From Tabrizicola sp. (GTDB lineage: Bacteria; Pseudomonadota; Alphaproteobacteria; Rhodobacterales; Rhodobacteraceae), in contig NZ_JAEULP010000046.1 in assembly GCF_016792905.1 (NCBI RefSeq), positions 1 through 64,000 on the forward strand: DNA of 64,000 nt. Reading direction: 5' to 3'. The notes under the pieces are model-generated. The model worked only from the letters and a program-made list of their open reading frames with translations, was not told the DNA's origin and did not search any database. A program made the position numbers and the translations under genes. Below, piece by piece: positions 47,973-54,789 of the stretch. The stretch's first letter is position 1. Each line of letters begins with the position of its first letter.

Positions 47973-50087
47973 ATGGCTCAGCAGAAGGCGGTTGATCCGT
48001 TGGCCGATGAGGCCGACGACCTGATCGACGAGCTGCAACCCGGCGCCAAGCTTCTCAAGGGCCAGTACACGATCACCCGCTATCTCAACAGCGGCGGCTT
48101 CGGCATCACCTATCTCGCCAAGGACAGCCTCGACCGCGACGTGGTGATCAAGGAATGCTTCCCGTCTTCGGTCTGCCGCCGCTCGAAGGTGATGGTCGCG
48201 GCACGGTCGCGTGCGCATACGGCGGAACTGCGGTCGGTCGTCCAGCTGTTCGTGCGCGAGGCGCGGAACCTTGCGAAGATCGTGCATCCGAACATCGTCG
48301 CCGTTCACCAGGTCTTCGAGGACAACGGCACCGCCTACATGGCCATCGACTTCATCGACGGTCTGGACCTGCAGCAGGTCATCGACGGCGAGGGCGCGCG
48401 CCTTGCGCCGGATCACATCGTCCGGATCACCGACAAGTTGCTGAACGCGGTCGGCTACATCCATGACCACGACATGCTGCACCGCGATATCTCGCCCGAC
48501 AACGTTCTGATCGACAAGATGGGCGAGCCGATCCTGATCGACTTCGGCGCCGCGCGGGACAAGGCCTCGCAGACCAATCGCGCGATGTCGGCCTTGCGGG
48601 TGGTGAAGGATGGCTACTCGCCGCAAGAATTCTACATCGCCGGGTCGGAACAGGGCCCGTGGAGCGACCTCTATGCGCTTGGCGCCACCCTCTACCACCT
48701 GATTTCCGGCGATGCTCCGGTGAATGGCCAGGCCCGGCTTGCCGCGCTGGCCGAGGACCGCCCCGACCCCTATGTGCCGTTGACCGGCCGCTTCCCCGGC
48801 TATCCGAAAGGGTATCTGGAAGCGATCGACCGCGCGATGAGCACGCTCCCGAAGCAGCGCCTGCAATCGGCACACGACTGGCTGGCGATGTTCCACCTTG
48901 ACGCCGCAGCGCCGACCTCGGCCCCGGCCGGGGTGGACGATGCCGTCCATCGGCTGGTCAGCGACTTTCGGCAGAATGAACGTTCTGTCGATGTCGCCGC
49001 CGAGGTTCCGGCTCCACCGCCACTGGCCAAGGCGGCAACGCGCATTCCCGAAGCCGTGGCAGCCCCGGTCGATGTTTCCCGCGCGAAGAGCCCGCTACAG
49101 CTGGTCGCGGGGGTTGCCGTGGCGCTCCTGGTCGTCGGCGTCGGCTATGTGATGATCGGAGGCAAGAAGCCGGTTCCCGCAGCGGAAAGCACGGTCGCCG
49201 CGGCCGAAGTCGCGCCAAAGGCAACGGAACAGGCCGCACCTGCCAGCACCACCGAGATCGCCGTCGCCAAGGATCCGGCGCCGCCCGCGCCCGAACCGGC
49301 TGCCACGGAAACGACCAAGGCGCCGGACCAGGCGTCCGCCGTGGCGGCAGAGCCTGCGGCAGTGGCAGAGCCTGTGGCCGTGGCAGAGCCTGTCGCTGCG
49401 GCGGCAGAGCCTGTGGCCGTGGCAGAGGCCAAGCCCGAGATTGCGGCCCCCGCAGCCGTTGCCGTGCCCGCCGGCAAGCCCGCAGCGAACCAGATCGCCT
49501 TCGCGGCCTGGGATGTCGAGATTCCTTTCGCCTCAGACGACCGGATGCAGGACGGCAAGCGCGTCGCCGTGGTGACGCGGATTCCGCCGAACATCGATGC
49601 CAAGGCGGCGGGCGACTGGTTGGCGCCGGGCGTTGCGATCTATGCGGTCAATGGCACGCCGATCCAGTCAGCCGGGTCGATCACCATCGCGGTGATGAAC
49701 GCCATGGCCGTCGACCCGGATGGCAAGGCTCGCGTTGTCGTCGAATATTCCGATGCATCGAAACAGCGCAAGACCGGCCTGCTGACGGTCACTGCCGTGC
49801 GGCTTGTCAACCTGGAGAACGGGGTGGAAACCCGAGCCTCGGTCATCGACGGCGTCTGGAGGACCGAAGTATCGGGCGTGACCCAACCGGAGCTCACCTC
49901 CCTGCGGCAGGGCGACATCCTGTTCCGCGACAAGACCACCACCACACCGCTGAACGGCCCGACCTCGCTGGAGACCATCGTTGCCGACCTGATCGCCGCG
50001 GGCACGGTCGCGACCGGCTTCTCCATCATCCGTGACAACAAGGTCGGCGAAGCACACATGCAACTGATCCCGGAGGGAGAGCAGTAG
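47973..50087 (+). CDS. Transmembrane Ser/Thr protein kinase with periplasmic PDZ-like region
   Basis: 704 aa. Residues 35-305 are a eukaryotic-type kinase domain: Gly loop LNSGGFGITYLA, Lys60 in VVIKECFP, catalytic HRDISPDN (H170-N177), and Mg-binding DFG at 190-192. A cytosolic Pro/Ala linker is followed by one membrane helix (about 374-396). A long Ala/Pro/Glu linker with an AEPVAVAEPVAAAAEP repeat (about 460-485) comes next, then a periplasmic region (505-704). The periplasmic region holds two PDZ-like stretches (LAPGVAIYAVNGTPIQS; LRQGDILFRDKTTT). Ser replaces the usual Lys in the HRDxK motif. I chose the ATG at 47973 (GAAGGG upstream) over one at 47955. It likely senses something outside and phosphorylates cytoplasmic targets. 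Confidence 0.88.
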   Translation: MAQQKAVDPLADEADDLIDELQPGAKLLKGQYTITRYLNSGGFGITYLAKDSLDRDVVIKECFPSSVCRRSKVMVAARSRAHTAELRSVVQLFVREARNLAKIVHPNIVAVHQVFEDNGTAYMAIDFIDGLDLQQVIDGEGARLAPDHIVRITDKLLNAVGYIHDHDMLHRDISPDNVLIDKMGEPILIDFGAARDKASQTNRAMSALRVVKDGYSPQEFYIAGSEQGPWSDLYALGATLYHLISGDAPVNGQARLAALAEDRPDPYVPLTGRFPGYPKGYLEAIDRAMSTLPKQRLQSAHDWLAMFHLDAAAPTSAPAGVDDAVHRLVSDFRQNERSVDVAAEVPAPPPLAKAATRIPEAVAAPVDVSRAKSPLQLVAGVAVALLVVGVGYVMIGGKKPVPAAESTVAAAEVAPKATEQAAPASTTEIAVAKDPAPPAPEPAATETTKAPDQASAVAAEPAAVAEPVAVAEPVAAAAEPVAVAEAKPEIAAPAAVAVPAGKPAANQIAFAAWDVEIPFASDDRMQDGKRVAVVTRIPPNIDAKAAGDWLAPGVAIYAVNGTPIQSAGSITIAVMNAMAVDPDGKARVVVEYSDASKQRKTGLLTVTAVRLVNLENGVETRASVIDGVWRTEVSGVTQPELTSLRQGDILFRDKTTTTPLNGPTSLETIVADLIAAGTVATGFSIIRDNKVGEAHMQLIPEGEQ
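49345..49430 (+). repeat. Short tandem repeat coding the kinase linker
   Basis: Several near-identical 18-nt units of the type GTGGCAGAGCCTGTGGCC code for AEPVAV-like residues in the periplasmic linker of the kinase. Unit number could vary between strains. Confidence 0.6.
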
Positions 50088-50089
50088 AC

Positions 50090-50272
50090 ATGGCCACGCA
50101 GATCGCCCGCAAGGACACTGTCGACTACCCTGGTGAAGCGCGTTTGCGGACCCTGGCTGCCGGAGACATCCCTGCCTTGGACAGCACGTCAACCGGCCCG
50201 GCCACGCCCCTTGATCCCCTGGTCATCGCCCTTGCGCGGGCGGTCGACCGCATCGGAAGAACCGCAAGCTAG
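50090..50272 (+). CDS. 60-aa hypothetical protein after the kinase
   Basis: 60 aa starting MATQIARKDTVDYPGEARL, 2 nt after the kinase stop, with GGAGGGAG at the end of the kinase gene as a possible ribosome-binding site. It has no signal peptide and no membrane segment. Composition is natural but no family is recognised. Its position suggests it is co-transcribed with the kinase and could be a substrate or adaptor, but it might also be a chance ORF. Confidence 0.45.
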   Translation: MATQIARKDTVDYPGEARLRTLAAGDIPALDSTSTGPATPLDPLVIALARAVDRIGRTAS

Positions 50273-50378
50273 TCCGAAGGGGCCGGGTTTGCCGCAACAG
50301 AGATCGACCCCGGTCAGCCAGGCCTGACGGCGCAGTGCCGGACGCCCTGGTCGGTCGCCGGTCCAAGGAGTAGAGACG

Positions 50379-51491
50379 ATGCCATTCTCGCGGACCTTCA
50401 CCTTCGGCGGCATCGCCGTGCTGCTGACCGGGACGGCGGCGCTGGCCCAGGAGGCCTGCTCGACCTACACGGTGCAGGCGGGCGACAACCTGCGCTACAT
50501 CGCCCGCGCCGCCTATGGTGACGCCGACATGTACCGGGTGATCTATGATGCGAACGTGGCCGAGATCGGCGAGAAGGCCGATCTGATCGAAATCGGGACC
50601 AAGCTGACCATCCCCTGCGATCCGAATGCCACCACGACCGAGGTCGCGACAGCAACCCCGGCCGAGGCACCGGAGCCGACGACTGCGACGCCCGTCGCTG
50701 CCGCATCCGAAACCGCGGCGGTCGAACCTGCCGCTCCCGCGGTGAAGCCGATCAGCTTCGTCACTGGCAACGGCTATGCCCCCTTTGCCGACGAAACCCT
50801 GCCCGGGGGCGGGATGATGACCCAACTGGTGGAGATGGCCGTCTTTCGCGCCGATCCCGGCATTGCCTACAACCTGACCTTCATCAACGACTGGGAGGCG
50901 CATATCGACGCGCTCTTGCCCTCGGGCGCCTATGACCTGAGCTTTCCCTGGATTCGGCCAAACTGCGAGGCGCCCGAGACGCTGTCGCCCGGCGACCAGA
51001 CCCGCTGCAACGAGTTTGTCTTCTCGGGCCCGTTCTACGAAATCGTCGACGGCTTCTTCGCGATGCGCGACAGCGGGCTGGGCAGCGTCACGAAGTATGC
51101 CGACTTCGAAGGCAAGCGCATCTGCCGCCCGGAGGGCTACACCACGGGAGTCCTCGATGCCGCGGGGCTGACGGCGGCGACCATCACGTTGACCCGGCCG
51201 ACAGATGCGATCGACTGCTTCCGGGCCCTGTCGGCAGGTGAGGTCGACCTGGTGTCGATCGACGCCGAAGTGGGGGATTCCGCCCTGGCCAAGCTGGGGC
51301 TGACGGCCAGGGTCGAACAGAACCCCCACCTGATGACGCTGCTCAGCCTGCACGTCATCGCCCACAAGTCGAACCAGCGCGCGGTCGACATGATCGGGCA
51401 GCTCGATAGCGGGCTGATCGAGATGTACGAATCCGGCGAGTGGTACGAAATCGTCTCGTCAGCCTTGGCGCAGAACAGCCAGAAACAGTGA
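50379..51491 (+). CDS. Secreted LysM plus solute-binding (SBP_bac_3) protein A
   Basis: 370 aa. The signal peptide is residues 1-23 (cleavage ALA/Q). Residues 27-80 form a LysM-like domain framed by two cysteines (C27 in EACSTYTVQAGDNL, C80 in TIPC) that may make a disulfide. A Thr/Ala/Pro linker follows (81-122), then a type-3 periplasmic binding domain (FVTGNGYAPFADE, HIDALLPSGAYDLSFPW, GEVDLVSIDAE, YESGEWYEIV). LysM should hold it to peptidoglycan. There is no ABC permease or ATPase beside it, so a sensory or ligand-presenting role near the kinase seems more likely than transport. Confidence 0.85.
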   Translation: MPFSRTFTFGGIAVLLTGTAALAQEACSTYTVQAGDNLRYIARAAYGDADMYRVIYDANVAEIGEKADLIEIGTKLTIPCDPNATTTEVATATPAEAPEPTTATPVAAASETAAVEPAAPAVKPISFVTGNGYAPFADETLPGGGMMTQLVEMAVFRADPGIAYNLTFINDWEAHIDALLPSGAYDLSFPWIRPNCEAPETLSPGDQTRCNEFVFSGPFYEIVDGFFAMRDSGLGSVTKYADFEGKRICRPEGYTTGVLDAAGLTAATITLTRPTDAIDCFRALSAGEVDLVSIDAEVGDSALAKLGLTARVEQNPHLMTLLSLHVIAHKSNQRAVDMIGQLDSGLIEMYESGEWYEIVSSALAQNSQKQ

Positions 51492-51885
51492 AGCGCCAGC
51501 CTTGACCGGCCACGTTGCCGGGCGATGCACGGCATTGCATTGTGTTTCAGGAACGGAAACAGAATTTCCGGCACAATGCGGCGTTTCGGGCCTGTATCCC
51601 GTGCTTCCGGCGCTCTGGCGGTCCCGTTCGAAAGAAGGATCACAGGGCCGGACTCAGCAATCAACCCCGGATCGGCCGCCGATTGAGACCGGAATTGTCG
51701 GCCGAACCCGATCCATCCGAGGTCCGGCGATCACGATTGGCATCAATCCCGGCCTCGCGCCGAATGACCATCGGATCGCCATAATCGTGCCATCTATACA
51801 ACCATATGGTGCATCATCGGTAATATTGTTTCGGTATCTGCTCGTTCATGCAGGATCTAACGGCCTTCAAAAGGAATTGCGCCTC
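51492..51885. other. 394-nt gap between the two LysM proteins
   Basis: No supported gene. The last 100 nt are markedly AT-richer (51780-51850) and probably contain the promoter of the second LysM gene, including TGGTGCATCAT at 51807-51817. Separate transcription of the two paralogues is therefore likely. Confidence 0.5.
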
Positions 51886-52980
51886 ATGAGAACCGCATCA
51901 TATTTGCACCGGTTGACCGTTGTGACGGCCGCGATGATTTCGCTGCCCGTCCTCGCGGCAGCCCAGGAAGCTTGCACAACCTACACTGTCAAGGATGGCG
52001 ATACGCTCGGCTCCATCGCCCAGGCCGCCTATGGCACCTTCGACTACCAGAACATCTTCAACGCGAACCGCGATGCGCTGGCCGCCAATCCCAACAGCCT
52101 GCCGGCTGGCCTGCAACTGATCCTTCCCTGCGCCGACGGCCGTCTGACCCCCGACCAGGACCTCAGCTCGGTGATCGAGAGCGAGACCCAGAAGCAGGAG
52201 ACGAGCAAGCCGAAGTCGAATGTCTACGAACCCCCCCTGAAGTTCGTGACCTCGAACAACTGGATGCCTTTCACCGACGAATCGCTCAACGGCGGTGGTA
52301 TCTTCGTCCGGATGGCCGCAACCGCGATGCAGCGTGGCGGCAACGACCGGGACTACACCGTTGCCTATGTCGACGACTGGATGTCGCATATCGACACCCT
52401 CCTGCCCTCGGGCGCTTTCGACGTGTCGATCGCCTGGGAAGCGCCGGATTGCTCGAAGCTTGACATGCTGGGCGAATTCTCGGCCCGGATGTGCACCGAG
52501 TTCGATTTCTCGCTGCCGATCTACGAGGCGGCCTATACTTTCAACACGCTTCCCGACAGCAAGTATGCCAACGCCCGGTCGTTCGACGAATACGCCGGCG
52601 CGAAGATCTGCCGTCCGGAAGCCTGGCCGCTTGGCGACCTTGAAGTTCAGGGCCTGACGCCCCCGGTCGTGGAATATGTCCAGCCGAAAGACCCCCTGGA
52701 CTGCGCCAACCTCTTGATGAAGGGCGAAGTCGACATCTATTCGATCGAAACCGAAACCTCGGTCGCCAACTTCAAGGAACTTGGCGTCACGGACAAGGTT
52801 GTGACCAACCCGGCAATTGCGACCTTCATTTCGTACCACTTCCTGACCGCCAAGAGCAATCCGCGCGGCCGGGTCTACATCGCCATGCTGAACCGCGGCA
52901 TCACCGAGATGCGGGAATCCGGCGAATGGTACGACATCGTCGCTACGGGACTGGAAGAATACAACAAGCTGAAGCCGTAA
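51886..52980 (+). CDS. Secreted LysM plus solute-binding (SBP_bac_3) protein B
   Basis: 364 aa, a paralogue of the protein at 50379 with the same layout. Signal peptide 1-26 (AAA/Q), Cys30-Cys82-framed LysM-like domain (CTTYTVKDGDTLGSIAQAAY ... LILPC), linker, then binding domain (FVTSNNWMPFTDE, HIDTLLPSGAFDVSIAW, GEVDIYSIETE, RESGEWYDIV). The two share many blocks but are clearly diverged, so they may bind different ligands. The upstream extension of the frame is not natural protein; the ATG at 51886 begins the signal peptide. It ends in a terminator at 53007. Confidence 0.85.
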   Translation: MRTASYLHRLTVVTAAMISLPVLAAAQEACTTYTVKDGDTLGSIAQAAYGTFDYQNIFNANRDALAANPNSLPAGLQLILPCADGRLTPDQDLSSVIESETQKQETSKPKSNVYEPPLKFVTSNNWMPFTDESLNGGGIFVRMAATAMQRGGNDRDYTVAYVDDWMSHIDTLLPSGAFDVSIAWEAPDCSKLDMLGEFSARMCTEFDFSLPIYEAAYTFNTLPDSKYANARSFDEYAGAKICRPEAWPLGDLEVQGLTPPVVEYVQPKDPLDCANLLMKGEVDIYSIETETSVANFKELGVTDKVVTNPAIATFISYHFLTAKSNPRGRVYIAMLNRGITEMRESGEWYDIVATGLEEYNKLKP

Positions 52981-53006
52981 CCCCCATCTCTTCAGCCTTG
53001 TTGGAA

Positions 53007-53040
53007 GCCCCGCACCCTCTGGCGCGGGGCTTTCGCTTTC
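53007..53040 (+). terminator. Rho-independent-type terminator after LysM protein B
   Basis: GCCCCGC (53007-53013) and GCGGGGC (53024-53030) form a stem with a 10-nt loop, followed by TTTCGCTTTC, 27 nt after the stop codon. Confidence 0.75.
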
Positions 53041-53132
53041 GCTAGACGGGGCGTCAGACCTGTCGCGGCGCCATCGTCGCCCGTGCGGCGCGCGGCGGGT
53101 TCCGATGCGCAACGGCAACCAAAGGGGAAAGC

Positions 53133-53795
53133 GTGACCAAGACCCTGCAAGGCGAAGCGCGCATGCCCCGCACCATGAGCCGCGAGGCGCGTCGGCAGCA
53201 GCTTATCGATTCCACCATCGAGACTCTGGCAGCGCGGGGCTATTCGCGCACCACGCTGACTGATGTTGCCCGCGCGGCGGGCCTGTCGCACGGTCTGGTG
53301 CTGTTCCATTTCGAGACCAAGGAGAGGCTTCTCGCCGAAACCCTGAACTATCTGGCCGAGGAGTATCGCCGGAACTGGCAGGAGGCGCTGGCCGAGGCTG
53401 GCAATGACCCGGCTGACCAGTTGAATGCGCTGGTCGAGGCCGATTTCAACCCGGCGATCTGCACCCCCTCGCGCCTTGCCGCCTGGTGCAGCTTCTGGGG
53501 CGAGGCACAGTCGCGACCGTTCTATCAGGAGGCCTGCGGCGAGAAGGACGACGCCTACAATCTGCAGCTGGAAAGCATATGCCAGCGGCTGAGCGACGCA
53601 GGCGGCTACAACCGCAATGCTCGCCACATTGCGCGCGTCATCCGTGTCACGATCGAGGGCACCTGGCTTGACCTCATGACCATGGTCGCGCCCTACAGCC
53701 GCGAAGAGGCGCTGACCACCGTGCGCACCTGTGTTGCGCTTTGCTTCCCCGACCACTTCACGCCGGACGGGCTGATCCGGCAAAGCGCGGGCTGA
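53133..53795 (+). CDS. TetR-family regulator, BetI-like
   Basis: 220 aa. The N-terminal HTH is RRQQLIDSTIETLAARGYSR, TTLTDVARAAGLSHGLVLFH. The C-terminal part (SRLAAWCSFWGEAQSRPFYQ, TIEGTWLDLMTM) is BetI-like. BetI represses choline/betaine genes, but none are in the window, so the target is unknown. The GTG at 53133 is preceded by AAAGGGGAAA; an ATG at 53163 is a shorter alternative. Confidence 0.8.
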   Translation: MTKTLQGEARMPRTMSREARRQQLIDSTIETLAARGYSRTTLTDVARAAGLSHGLVLFHFETKERLLAETLNYLAEEYRRNWQEALAEAGNDPADQLNALVEADFNPAICTPSRLAAWCSFWGEAQSRPFYQEACGEKDDAYNLQLESICQRLSDAGGYNRNARHIARVIRVTIEGTWLDLMTMVAPYSREEALTTVRTCVALCFPDHFTPDGLIRQSAG

Positions 53796-53827
53796 CTGCG
53801 CGGATTTGTCCCGCGGAATGAGTGCTT

Positions 53828-53841
53828 GGAACATACGTTCC
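53828..53841. promoter_or_regulatory. IolR operator (GGAA-N6-TTCC)
   Basis: GGAA-CATACG-TTCC, 40 nt upstream of the RpiR-type regulator. It matches the GGAA-N6-TTCC pattern I recall for rhizobial IolR and points to autoregulation. Confidence 0.6.
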
Positions 53842-53880
53842 GTGTGCTATGCTGCCCCGGATCAGCCAGCGAGAGCGTCA

Positions 53881-54717
53881 ATGCCCAAGGGTGAACCGTC
53901 GACCGAACCGCGCGAGGCGCCGCAATCGGTCGAAGCATTCCGTGACCGGCTTCTGGCCCTGAACGGCCAGCTTCCCCGCCGCCTGCAGCAATGCGCCGAC
54001 CATGTCGCCACCCATCTGGATCGGATCGCCCTTTCCACCGTGGCGCAGGTAGCCCACGGCGCGGGAGTGCCCCCCTCGGCGGTCATGCGCTTCTGCCAGA
54101 TCATGGGGTTCACCGGGTTTGCCGAAATGCAGCGGCTGTTCCGCGATGCCCTGTCGCGCAGTGCGCCCGACTATGCGACGCGGCTGGCAAACCTGAAGGC
54201 CGGCGGGGTCGGCCAGCCCTCGACCCTGGTGGCCGAATTCGTCGAGGCGGGACGCCAGTCAATGGAAGCTTTGGCGCGCGATCTGAATGAAGATACGTTG
54301 AATCAGGCAGTTGCAACCTTGGCTCGCGCACGGACCATCCATCTTGCGGGCTTTCGCCGGTCTTTCCCGGTCGCAAGCTACCTGGCCTATGTGTTCGACA
54401 AGCTCGGCGTCGCGGCCGTGTTGCACGACGGTGTTGCCGGGCTTGGCCATCGGTCCAGCCTGCGACCGGGCGACGCGCTTCTGGCCATCACCTTTGCCCC
54501 CTATTCCGAGGAAACGCTGGCCCTTGCCAGCCATGCCCGGGACAGCGGCCTGCCGGTCGTGGTCTTGACCGATCCGCCCGCCAGCCAGTTGGCCGGGATC
54601 GCCGACACGATCCTGACCGTCACCGAGATCGACTTCGGCGCCTTCCGGTCCCTGTCGGCGGTCATTGCCCTGGCGTTGTCGCTGGCCGTTGCTGTAGCGG
54701 CACGGCGCGAAACTTAG
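53881..54717 (+). CDS. iolR: MurR/RpiR-family regulator of inositol catabolism
   Basis: 278 aa. The N-terminal RpiR HTH is DRIALSTVAQVAHGAGVPPS followed by AVMRFCQIMGFTGF. The C-terminal SIS sugar-isomerase domain is IHLAGFRRSFPVASYLAYVF and GDALLAITFAPYSEETL. Placed 72 nt before iolC and with an operator of the IolR type, it is the likely repressor of the iol genes, relieved by an inositol intermediate. The ATG at 53881 was chosen; upstream in-frame residues cross the operator. Confidence 0.85.
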   Translation: MPKGEPSTEPREAPQSVEAFRDRLLALNGQLPRRLQQCADHVATHLDRIALSTVAQVAHGAGVPPSAVMRFCQIMGFTGFAEMQRLFRDALSRSAPDYATRLANLKAGGVGQPSTLVAEFVEAGRQSMEALARDLNEDTLNQAVATLARARTIHLAGFRRSFPVASYLAYVFDKLGVAAVLHDGVAGLGHRSSLRPGDALLAITFAPYSEETLALASHARDSGLPVVVLTDPPASQLAGIADTILTVTEIDFGAFRSLSAVIALALSLAVAVAARRET

Positions 54718-54725
54718 CTCTTCCG

Positions 54726-54771
54726 CGACTCGGCTAAATAGAATAAACGTTCCATCGTTCGAGCCGAGTCG
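54726..54771. promoter_or_regulatory. Inverted repeat with IolR half-site upstream of iolC
   Basis: CGACTCGGCT (54726-54735) and AGCCGAGTCG (54762-54771) form perfect 10-bp arms. The enclosed 26 nt contain AATAAACGTTCC, sharing ACGTTCC with the IolR site at 53828 (AGAA-TAAACG-TTCC, one mismatch to GGAA-N6-TTCC). It could be the iolC operator, a leader hairpin, or both. Confidence 0.5.
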
Positions 54772-54789
54772 GCTCCACGGAGCAAGCCC

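Noticed and set aside
45350-47974. Very long minus-strand reading frame (874 codons) opposite the permease and cytosine-deaminase-like genes
   Set aside because: His/Arg/Gln/Pro-rich translation with no family features. It is the antisense shadow of high-GC genes whose plus-strand products carry full motifs.
50379-52980. Reading the LysM-SBP proteins as parts of an ordinary amino-acid ABC importer
   Set aside because: No permease or ATPase lies nearby, and fusion to a wall-binding LysM is unusual for a transporter component. Not excluded if the permease is elsewhere.
53133-53795. Calling the TetR protein BetI of a choline operon
   Set aside because: It is BetI-like in sequence but no betA, betB or choline transporter is adjacent. 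The aldehyde dehydrogenases and GMC enzymes in the window lie in unrelated operons.
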